Of a DNA stretch of 64,000 nt, positions 57,672-64,000 are shown piece after piece; within the stretch, counting starts at the first letter, position 1; the number at the start of each line of letters is the position of its first letter. The DNA is from Kribbella solani (lineage in GTDB: Bacteria; Actinomycetota; Actinomycetes; Propionibacteriales; Kribbellaceae), in contig NZ_JACHNF010000001.1 in assembly GCF_014205295.1 (NCBI RefSeq), positions 5,828,001-5,892,000 on the forward strand, written 5' to 3'. The notes under the pieces are model-generated. The model did no database searches and was not told the DNA's origin. It saw only the letters and a list, made by a program, of their open reading frames with translations. A program made the position numbers and the translations under genes.

Positions 57672-58040
57672 ATGAGCGTGATCGCGCAGGTGTTCGTGGT
57701 GGTCGCCGGGGTGTTCCACGTTGCCGTCTTCGTGCTGGAGAGCGTGCTGTTCCGCAAGCCGGCCACGTACCGGCGGTTTCTGGTCAAGGACGATGCCGAG
57801 ATGACGGCGGCGCGGCCGTGGGCGTTCAATCAGGGTTTCTACAACCTCTTCCTGGCCGTCGGCGCGCTTGGCGGGCTGGTGTGGGGCGGCGACAAAGGGC
57901 ATGCGATCGCGCTGTTCGCGTGCGCGTGCATGGCCGGCGCGGGCATCGTACTGGTTGCCTCCGACCGCCGGATGGTGCGCGCGGCGGCCACCCAGGCCGT
58001 ACCGCCGATTCTCGCGCTGGTGCTTGCCGCGGTGCTCTAG
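57672..58040 (+). CDS. DUF1304 membrane protein
   Basis: 122 residues, four transmembrane helices. The pattern VFVVVAGVFHVAVFVLESVLF, AFNQGFYNLFLAVGA and a final PPILALVLAAVL is typical of DUF1304. Function unknown. It follows the phosphotriesterase-like gene closely and may be co-transcribed. Confidence 0.9.
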   Translation: MSVIAQVFVVVAGVFHVAVFVLESVLFRKPATYRRFLVKDDAEMTAARPWAFNQGFYNLFLAVGALGGLVWGGDKGHAIALFACACMAGAGIVLVASDRRMVRAAATQAVPPILALVLAAVL

Positions 58041-58046
58041 TTTCGC

Positions 58047-58077
58047 TTGACTTCAAGTGCACTTGAGGACCGAAGGT
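58047..58077 (+). promoter_or_regulatory. SoxR-box promoter of the MFS transporter
   Basis: TTGACT (58047-58052) and GAAGGT (58072-58077) are 19 bp apart, and CTTCAAGTGCACTTGAGG (58051-58068) overlaps the spacer, close to the SoxR consensus. The ATG at 58085 is about 13 bases from the -10 start, so the transcript would be leaderless, the same geometry as at 35304-35334. Confidence 0.65.
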
Positions 58078-58084
58078 TCTCGGC

Positions 58085-59440
58085 ATGACCACCGCTGCTG
58101 AGCCCGTCACCGAGACGGGCGGCGTCCTCTCCCCGCAGTACCGTGCACTGAGCGTCGGGATGGTCGCGCTGATCACCCTGGTCGCGTTCGAGGCGCTTGC
58201 CGTCGCGACCGCGATGCCCACGGTCGCGCAGGCGCTCGACGGCCTGCACCTGTACGCGCTCGCGTTCGGCGGACCGCTTGCTTCCGGCGTGGTCGCGATG
58301 GTTGTCTCCGGCACCTGGAGCGACCTGAAAGGCCCGACCCGACCGCTCTGGCACGGCACCGCGTGGTTTCTCGGCGGCCTGCTGATCGCCGGGTTCGCGC
58401 CGTCGATGGAGGTCCTGGTCGTCGGCCGGATCATCCAGGGTTTCGGCTCCGGCCTGCTGACGGTCGCGCTGTACGTCATCGTCGGGCACCTTTACCCGGC
58501 GCGGTTGCGGCCCCGGATCTTCGCCGCGTTCGCGACCGGTTGGGTCGTACCCTCGTTGGTCGGACCCGCGATTGCCGGGCTGATCGTCGAGCACACCAGC
58601 TGGCGGCTCGTGTTCCTTGCCGTACCGGTGATCGCGCTTCCGGCGGCGCTGGTGATGCGGCCCGGTCTGGCCCGGGGCGAGGCGCATGAACCTCGTACCG
58701 GGAAGTTGTGGAACCGGCGCGCGGGGTGGGCGATCGCGGCCGCGGTCGGCGTCGGGCTGCTGCATTTCGGCGGGCAGCAGCGCGGCGTACTCCAGATCGT
58801 TCTGCTGGTGATCGGGCTCGGCGGCGTGATCGCCTTCGCGCCCCGGCTGCTGCCGGCCGGAACGTTCACGCTCGGGCGCGGACTGCCGTCGGTGATCGCG
58901 CTCCGCGGCTTGGTCGCGGCCGCCGGGTTCGGCGCGGAGGTGTTCCTGCCGCTGATGCTCACCCGCGAACGCGGCCTGTCGCCGTCGCTCGCCGGGCTGG
59001 TACTGACCGTCAGCGCGCTCAGCTGGACCGCCGCCTCCTGGTACCGCGGCCGGCCGACCCAGCCGTTCTCACACGCGGTGTTCCTGCAGGCCGGGATGAT
59101 CGCGATCGTGCTCGGGATCATCGCCGCCGCGTCGGTGCTCGATCCGCGAGTACCGGTGGTGGTCGCGATCCTTGGTTGGAGCCTGACCGGGGCCGGGATG
59201 GGCACGGTGTTCCCGACGCTGTCCGTGCTGGTCCTGGAGTACTCCGAGCGGGACCAGCAGGGCGCCAACAGCTCGGCGCTGCAGCTCAGCGATTCATTGT
59301 CTACGGCAACGATTCTCGCCATTGGTGGTTCGCTGTTCGCCGCGCTGGAACCGCATTCGGCCGTGACCGCGTACCTGGTCGCCTTCGGGCTGCCCGCCGT
59401 ACTTGCACTGCTCGGAGTGCCGGCCGGGCGCCGTACCTGA
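58085..59440 (+). CDS. MFS transporter (drug-efflux type)
   Basis: 451 residues, about 12-14 helices. Helix 1 AVATAMPTVAQAL, loop 2-3 variant GTWSDLKGPTRPLW and helix 4-5 GRIIQGFGSGLLTVALYVIV are like DHA-type drug exporters. The SoxR-box promoter suggests induction by redox-cycling antibiotics. Followed by a convergent LysE gene. Confidence 0.9.
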   Translation: MTTAAEPVTETGGVLSPQYRALSVGMVALITLVAFEALAVATAMPTVAQALDGLHLYALAFGGPLASGVVAMVVSGTWSDLKGPTRPLWHGTAWFLGGLLIAGFAPSMEVLVVGRIIQGFGSGLLTVALYVIVGHLYPARLRPRIFAAFATGWVVPSLVGPAIAGLIVEHTSWRLVFLAVPVIALPAALVMRPGLARGEAHEPRTGKLWNRRAGWAIAAAVGVGLLHFGGQQRGVLQIVLLVIGLGGVIAFAPRLLPAGTFTLGRGLPSVIALRGLVAAAGFGAEVFLPLMLTRERGLSPSLAGLVLTVSALSWTAASWYRGRPTQPFSHAVFLQAGMIAIVLGIIAAASVLDPRVPVVVAILGWSLTGAGMGTVFPTLSVLVLEYSERDQQGANSSALQLSDSLSTATILAIGGSLFAALEPHSAVTAYLVAFGLPAVLALLGVPAGRRT

Positions 59441-59451
59441 GCTGTGTTCTT

Positions 59452-60093
59452 TCAGTCCTTGGAGCCGCTGATCGCGATGCTGGTGCCGAGTCCGATGATC
59501 ATCAGGCCGCCGGTACCACCGACGAGCTCGAGCCGGCGCGGCGAGCGGGCGAACCACTCGCGCGCCGTACCGGCCACGAACGCCCAGATGCTGTCCGAGG
59601 CGAGCGCGATCAGCGTGAAGATCAGCCCGAAAAGCAGAATCTGCGCCCACGCCGGGCTACTCGCACCCTTGTCCACGAACTGCGGCAGCGCGGCGGCGAA
59701 GAACACCGCCGTCTTCGCGTTCGTCACCCCGACCAGAAACCCCTGCCGAACCGTCTTCCGCCCGCTGCTCGGCCGCGCCTCACCCGCCAGCGCCTGAGCC
59801 AGGGACTTCCTGGTCCGGAACGCATGAACACCGAGATAGATCAGGTACGCGGCACCGCCAAGCTTCACGATCGTCAAGGCGATCGCGCTCGCGGCAATCA
59901 ACGTACCCAGCCCGGCCGCGATCAGCACGAGCATCACGGCGGCACCCAGCGTGTTACCAACCATCGTCAACACCGCCTCCCGCCGCCCAACCGCAAGCGC
60001 CCGCCCGACAATGAACAACACACTCGGACCGGGGACAACGATGATGACAAGCGCGGTGACCGCAAAGGCGATCAGATGATGGGCAGACGGCAT
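59452..60093 (-). CDS. LysE-family translocator (RhtB type)
   Basis: 213 residues, six helices. VIIVVPGPSVLFIVGRALAVGRREAVLT and FLVGVTNAKTAVFFAAALPQF are the RhtB/LysE motifs; exports homoserine-type amino acids or other small compounds. Stand-alone, convergent with the MFS gene. Confidence 0.9.
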   Translation of the reverse strand: MPSAHHLIAFAVTALVIIVVPGPSVLFIVGRALAVGRREAVLTMVGNTLGAAVMLVLIAAGLGTLIAASAIALTIVKLGGAAYLIYLGVHAFRTRKSLAQALAGEARPSSGRKTVRQGFLVGVTNAKTAVFFAAALPQFVDKGASSPAWAQILLFGLIFTLIALASDSIWAFVAGTAREWFARSPRRLELVGGTGGLMIIGLGTSIAISGSKD

Positions 60094-60522
60094 CCCAACA
60101 GAATAATCGCGCGCTGACGATTAGGGGAGATGCATCCCATTTCCAGAACCACCCCGCGTGCTCGGCGAGCGCTCCATTCGTCGCTCCACTCCTCACCGCG
60201 TACCCACCCACCCCTGCTACACCCCTTTCCGGCTCGCACCCGGGACCTCGGCTCGCGCCCGGGACCGCCTTCGCGTGCTTGCAGGAGCATGACCCCTGAG
60301 ATGACGGGTTGCCCCATGAGAATCTGACCGGGCAACCCTGCGCTTGAGGGGGCAACCCGGCCGCAGCGGCCGGAGCTCGGCTACCCGGCCGACGCTCAGG
60401 TAGCAGGCCTGCGCTCTGTTCTGGTTGTAGTTCTCGGCGGGTTGTCGGAAGCGGGTCGTAGGGTTCGTTGGACAGGTGAATGGTGGCCGTTTGAGACCGT
60501 CGTACTCGGCTCGGGAGGTGTT
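60094..60522. other. 429-bp gene-free region with short repeats
   Basis: No convincing gene on either strand. It holds GGGTTGCCC (60306-60314) facing GGGCAACCC (60330-60338 and 60350-60358), and a doubled GGCTCGC(A/G)CCCGGGACC. The inverted GGGTTGCCC pair could be a terminator. The last 40 bases before 60523 hold the GGGAGG ribosome-binding site of the next gene. Confidence 0.5.
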
Positions 60523-61185
60523 GTGAAGCTTCTGCTTACGTCCGGAGGGATCACGAACGAGAGCATCCGTGATGCGCTGGTCGGATTGCTGGGCAAGCCG
60601 ATCGCCGAGTCCCGTGCGCTCTGCATCCCGACCGCGCAATGGGGTCACCCGATGCTCGGGCCGGTCTCGGTGCGCGGCTTTGTGACCGGCACGCCTCCCT
60701 GGCACCTGATGGCCGGCCTCGGCTGGGCCTCCTTGGGTGTACTGGAGCTGACCGCACTACCGAGCATCGGCGAGGAGCGCTGGCTGCCGTGGGTACGAGA
60801 GGCCGACGTGCTGCTCGTGGACGGCGGCGATGCAACGTACCTGTGCCACTGGATGCGGGAGTCAGGCCTGTCGCGAGTGATGCCGTCGCTGACTGAGACG
60901 GTCTGGGTCGGCGTCAGCGCCGGCAGCATGGTGATGACACCGCGGATCGGTGACGACTTCGTGAACTGGCCGTCCGCGCCGGACGATCGCACGCTCGGGG
61001 TCGTGGACTTCTCGATCTTTCCGCACCTCGACCACGAGCTCATGCCCGAAAACACCATGGCCGACGCGGAAAGCTGGGCCGCCGGCATCGCGGGTCCGGC
61101 GTACGCGATCGACGACCAGACTGCCATCAAGGTGACCGACGGCACCATCGAGGTCGTCTCCGAAGGCCAGTGGAGAGCATTTTAA
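60523..61185 (+). CDS. Peptidase E-like (S51) serine peptidase
   Basis: 220 residues. GTSGG-type opening (KLLLTSGGITNESIRDAL), LLVDGGDATYLCHW, nucleophile in WVGVSAGSMVM, and a FPHLDHE His; this is the S51 peptidase E fold that cleaves Asp-X dipeptides or related small peptides. GTG start with GGGAGG upstream. Stand-alone. Confidence 0.83.
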   Translation: MKLLLTSGGITNESIRDALVGLLGKPIAESRALCIPTAQWGHPMLGPVSVRGFVTGTPPWHLMAGLGWASLGVLELTALPSIGEERWLPWVREADVLLVDGGDATYLCHWMRESGLSRVMPSLTETVWVGVSAGSMVMTPRIGDDFVNWPSAPDDRTLGVVDFSIFPHLDHELMPENTMADAESWAAGIAGPAYAIDDQTAIKVTDGTIEVVSEGQWRAF

Positions 61186-61291
61186 GGGAACAGATGTTCT
61201 ATCGTGGTCGCTGCAGGTAAGAACCTGTCAGGCTCCAGCAGGTCGGCGGCGTGCCGGTGGTTGGTGTGTCGGCGGCCTACGCAAGGATGGA

Positions 61292-62356
61292 GTGGTGACG
61301 GTGAGCGTAGCGACCAGCAGTCGGGACATGATTGAGGGTGCGCTTGCTCGGGCGGTCCAGTTTCCGCGGCTGCGGTACATGGGGTCCAAGTACAAGCTGC
61401 TTCCGCACCTCGCGCGGGCTTTCGCGGACGTCGACGGCGCGACGGCGCTGGATGCGTTCGCGGGCAGCGGGGTTGTCTCGTACCTCTTGAAGGCGCAGGG
61501 GTACCAGGTCACCTCCAACGACTTCCTGAACTTCCCGTCCGCCATCACCCGTGCCACGGTCGTCAATCAGACGGTGAAACTCACGGCGGCCGAGGTGGAC
61601 ACGATCTGCGGAGAACCGGCGGACGATCGGGACTTCATCCGGCGTACCTTCGACGGTCTGTACTTCACCGCGGCGGATCGGGAGTTCCTCGACTCGGCCT
61701 GGTCGCACATCGACCTGCTGAAGGGTCACAAGCAGGCGATCGCCATCTCGGCCTTGGTGCTGGCCGCGGCCCGGAAGCAGCCACGCGGCGTTTTCACCTT
61801 CACCGACCTGCGGTACGACGACGGCCGGCGCGATCTGCATTTGCCCCTCCGGGACCACTTCCGGGAGCGGGTCGAGGACTACAACCGGGTGGTCTTCAAC
61901 AGCGGCCAGACCTGCCAGACGCGATCCGGTGACGTGTTCGACCTGCCGGCGAAGAGCTACGACCTGGTGTACCTCGATCCGCCGTACGCGCCGCCGCGTG
62001 ACGACAACGACTACATCAAGCGGTATCACTTCCTCGAAGGACTGTCGGTGTACTGGCGTGGCCAGAAGCTGATGGAGAACACCAAGACGAAGAAGCTGGA
62101 AAAGAAGTACACCCCGTTCTCTTACAAACGGACCATCGTCGACGCACTGAGTCGTACCTTCGAGCAATTCAAGGATTCGACGATCGTGCTGTCGTACTCG
62201 TCGAACGCGATTCCCGACGCCGGGACCATCAAGGATCTGCTCGGAGCGGTAAAGTCCGACATCGAAGTGCGCGAAATCGACCACAAGTACTCCTTCGGTA
62301 CGCACTCCACCGCGCAACGACGAGATGTGTCGGAGTACATTTTCATCGCCAGGTGA
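61292..62356 (+). CDS. D12-class DNA adenine N6-methyltransferase
   Basis: 354 residues. RLRYMGSKYKLLPHL, the SAM motif DAFAGSGVVSYLL (FxGxG) and the catalytic DPPY in YLDPPYAPP are the D12-class order; the target-recognition part lies between (residues 90-220). GTG start near 61292 (61295 or 61301 also possible). Its stop lies 9 bp before the putative endonuclease gene, a type II restriction-modification arrangement. G+C is clearly lower than in neighbouring genes. Confidence 0.87.
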   Translation: MVTVSVATSSRDMIEGALARAVQFPRLRYMGSKYKLLPHLARAFADVDGATALDAFAGSGVVSYLLKAQGYQVTSNDFLNFPSAITRATVVNQTVKLTAAEVDTICGEPADDRDFIRRTFDGLYFTAADREFLDSAWSHIDLLKGHKQAIAISALVLAAARKQPRGVFTFTDLRYDDGRRDLHLPLRDHFRERVEDYNRVVFNSGQTCQTRSGDVFDLPAKSYDLVYLDPPYAPPRDDNDYIKRYHFLEGLSVYWRGQKLMENTKTKKLEKKYTPFSYKRTIVDALSRTFEQFKDSTIVLSYSSNAIPDAGTIKDLLGAVKSDIEVREIDHKYSFGTHSTAQRRDVSEYIFIAR

Positions 62357-62365
62357 GGTTTGTCC

Positions 62366-63205
62366 GTGCCCAACATTCCCACGTTCGAGGAGTACCTCGA
62401 GACGCTCGGCCGCCTGACCGCCCATGTCGATCCGACGGCGGCGACACCGCATGCGGCGGAGCTGAAGGAAGCCGCGGCGAGCCTGGAGCAGATCTCCGGG
62501 ATCACGCTCGATTCGCTGACGCGATGGGCGCATGATCATCCCGCTTGGGTGCCCGCCTTGGGTCTCGCGGTCGGGCTGTCGCAGGAGAAGCTGAAGAATT
62601 CGCTCAAGGACAAGTTCGGTACGTCGTCGTGGAATCTGCTGGCGAAAGACCAGCCGCGCCGGCTGATCGAGATGATGGACCAGGAATTCGATCTGATCCG
62701 GCTCGTCACGGTGCAGCGCGACAAGGTGTACGGCTTCGGCGACATCCTGGTCGCCAGAGCCGGTACGCGGGCGACCGCCGTTCGCGCCGGAGCCTCCGGC
62801 CGCAAGGTGGAGGACGAAATCGAGGCGATCGCGCATGACATCGGCCTGGCCTGCGAAACCCGGACCAGATTCGTCGGCCGAAACAACCGCGATGCGCCGT
62901 GTGACCTGGTGATCCCGGGGGCCGCCGATGCGGCAATCGTGGTCGCGGCCAAGGGTTTCGACTCCACCGGATCGAAACTCACCGACGCCGTCCGCGAAAT
63001 CGAAGAAATGGCCGACGTGCGGCTGCCTCATCAGTTCGTTTACGCGGTCATCGACGGCATCGGCTGGAAGAGCCGCCGCCGGGATCTGCAGCGAATCCAC
63101 AAACTGTGGGAAAGCCAGCAGATCAACGGCATGTACACCCTCGCCACGCTCGACCAGTTCCGCGCCGACGTCGAGGACGCCGCCCACATCCGCCGCCTGC
63201 TCTGA
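62366..63205 (+). CDS. Putative type II restriction endonuclease
   Basis: 279 residues, partner of the D12 methyltransferase. RKVEDEIEAIAHDIGLACETRTRFVGR, then PCDLVIPGAADAAIVVAAKGFDSTGSKL resembles a PD-(D/E)xK core, with Asp in CDLVIP and Lys in AAKGF but Ala where Glu/Asp is normal, then DGIGWKSRRRDLQRI and MYTLATLDQF. Catalysis may use a shifted acid. GTG 62366 has GAGG 7 bases upstream; TTG 62360 is possible. No family was fixed by sight. Target site unknown. Confidence 0.62.
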   Translation: MPNIPTFEEYLETLGRLTAHVDPTAATPHAAELKEAAASLEQISGITLDSLTRWAHDHPAWVPALGLAVGLSQEKLKNSLKDKFGTSSWNLLAKDQPRRLIEMMDQEFDLIRLVTVQRDKVYGFGDILVARAGTRATAVRAGASGRKVEDEIEAIAHDIGLACETRTRFVGRNNRDAPCDLVIPGAADAAIVVAAKGFDSTGSKLTDAVREIEEMADVRLPHQFVYAVIDGIGWKSRRRDLQRIHKLWESQQINGMYTLATLDQFRADVEDAAHIRRLL

Positions 63206-64000
63206 GCAGGTTCTCCACTCGTGTTGGGAGTTCTCCACCCGCACACCACTGGAGAACCCTGGCGGGGTCCAGTGGTCTAAGCAACGAGTAGTTCGGCCAG
63301 TGCTTGGGCTGGGGTTTTGAGGTTGAGTGTAGGGCGGGGTCGTTGGTTGAGGGTGGTGGCGATCTGGTCGAGGCTGGCGGCGGTGTGGGTGGACAGGTCT
63401 GTGCCTTTGGTGAGCCAGAACCGCAGGAGCCGGTTGGTGTTCTCGTTGGTGCCGCGTTGCCAGGGGGAGTGGGGGTCGCAGAAGTAGACAGGCATGTTCA
63501 GATCGAGCTGGATGCGCCGGTAGGCGGCTAGTTCGCGTCCGCGGTCCCAGGTCAGGGAGCGGCGCAGGTGGTCGGGCAGGGTGCGCATCTGGGTGATCAT
63601 GGTCTCGGCCACGGTGTCGGCGTCGTGCTGGCCGGGCAGGTGCAGCAAGATGGTGAACCGGGTGGTGCGCTCGACGAGTGTGCCGACCGCGGAGCGGTTG
63701 CCGGTGCCGATGATCAGGTCGCCTTCCCAATGTCCGGGCACGGCACGGTCGGTGGCCTCGGCGGGGCGCTGACTGATCGTGAACGCTTCCCGGTACGGGT
63801 TTCGGGCCTGGCGATGGTCGCCGCCGCGGGGTTTGCGGGCCGTGCGGCGCAGGCTCAACTGCCGGTGCAGGTCTTGTCGCAGCTGGCCGCGGGTCTGCAC
63901 ATACAGCGCTTGGTAGATGGTTTCGTGCGACACACGAGCCATCCTCTCCTGCGCGCTGTCGCCGGGGTGATCACGGCGCAGTACTGCCGCGATCAGGCCC
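63206..64000. mobile_element. IS30-family insertion sequence, right part beyond window
   Basis: Contains the transposase below. The left end lies somewhere in 63206-63276, a stretch with GTTCTCCA twice and TGGAGAAC once, plus CACTGGA/TCCAGTG pairs, which could be terminal repeat material. The boundary and direct repeats cannot be fixed without the other end. Confidence 0.6.
63277..64000 (-). CDS. IS30-family transposase (5' end beyond window)
   Basis: At least 241 residues; the frame is open at the right edge. RVSHETIYQALYVQTRGQLR and the DDE triad: GHWEGDLIIG (D1), LTWDRGRELA (D2 region) and DPHSPWQRGTNENTNRLLRFW (E with NEN), all IS30 features. Its neighbour is the low-GC restriction-modification pair, which it may have helped to mobilise. 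N-terminal HTH is outside the window. Confidence 0.9.
   Translation of the reverse strand, partial: GLIAAVLRRDHPGDSAQERMARVSHETIYQALYVQTRGQLRQDLHRQLSLRRTARKPRGGDHRQARNPYREAFTISQRPAEATDRAVPGHWEGDLIIGTGNRSAVGTLVERTTRFTILLHLPGQHDADTVAETMITQMRTLPDHLRRSLTWDRGRELAAYRRIQLDLNMPVYFCDPHSPWQRGTNENTNRLLRFWLTKGTDLSTHTAASLDQIATTLNQRPRPTLNLKTPAQALAELLVA

Noticed and set aside
60130..60440. Small reading frames in the gap before peptidase E
   Set aside because: Both strands give short Arg/Pro-rich products without ribosome-binding sites or family features.
61277..63730. Very long minus-strand frame opposite the restriction-modification pair
   Set aside because: It contains no domain and lies antisense to two recognisable genes; only its right end, as part of the IS30 transposase in another frame, is real.
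1..64000. Biosynthetic gene cluster or prophage
   Set aside because: No PKS, NRPS, terpene synthase, integrase, capsid or terminase genes were seen; the enzymes are scattered in small unrelated operons.

Overview
High-GC actinobacterial chromosome, about 70% G+C by eye, with dense short operons. The frequent GTACG word, GTG/TTG starts, families such as ClgR, SCO6745-type, DUF1304 and F420/PPOX proteins, and leaderless-looking promoters suggest a Nocardioidaceae-type actinomycete such as Kribbella. That assignment is an inference; no rRNA or tRNA gene is present to settle it. The window is accessory and metabolic sequence: regulators paired with small enzymes or transporters, with no core biosynthetic cluster, prophage or CRISPR array.

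Layout. 0-6 kb: a MerR regulator (cut by the edge) divergent from a DoxX/membrane-protein pair; a WYL regulator divergent from an FAD oxidase across a perfect 25-bp palindrome; RidA, GrpB, a tyrosine phosphatase and a LysR regulator. 6-16 kb: MFS pump, HxlR regulator, RibD-like reductase, PPOX protein, dienelactone hydrolase, AraC regulator with an NmrA-like reductase, a secreted metzincin, a second WYL regulator, and a PhyH/cupin pair. 16-20 kb: UbiA prenyltransferase, a virginiamycin-B-lyase-like seven-bladed propeller, and an ABC-F ribosome-protection ATPase divergent from TetR. The ABC-F leader looks like a ribosome attenuator: a three-codon reading frame followed by a hairpin that covers part of the Shine-Dalgarno. 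20-29 kb: VOC, SDR, LCP and GNAT genes, and a protein-arginine-deiminase homologue whose start lies inside the terminator of the gene upstream.

29-41 kb: a His-rich Tat-exported PHP-family phosphoesterase with an unknown partner, HelD, a protealysin-type M4 protease, an FMN reductase behind a SoxR box, LLM oxidoreductase, Lrp next to a PLP trans-sulfuration enzyme, ClgR, a truncated kinase and an unknown protein. 41-54 kb: an MFS gene with an in-frame TGA, a TetR/SDR pair with twin operators, MBL hydrolase, a LysE/LysG exporter pair, a wrecked monooxygenase/TetR pair fused at a G10 run, ChaA, an ankyrin protein with a Shine-Dalgarno-masking leader, and a TetR operon with two palindromic operators. 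54-64 kb: DEAD-box helicase, a phosphotriesterase-like hydrolase, DUF1304, a second SoxR-box gene (MFS), a LysE exporter, peptidase E, a lower-GC D12 methyltransferase/endonuclease pair, and an IS30 transposase running off the right edge.

The main theme is small self-contained stress and drug-response modules, each a regulator with a readable operator next to its target. The strongest points for follow-up are the ABC-F/Vgb-like module with its leader, the two leaderless SoxR-box promoters with identical geometry, the bacterial arginine deiminase with an intact catalytic tetrad, and the masked ribosome-binding site of the ankyrin gene.
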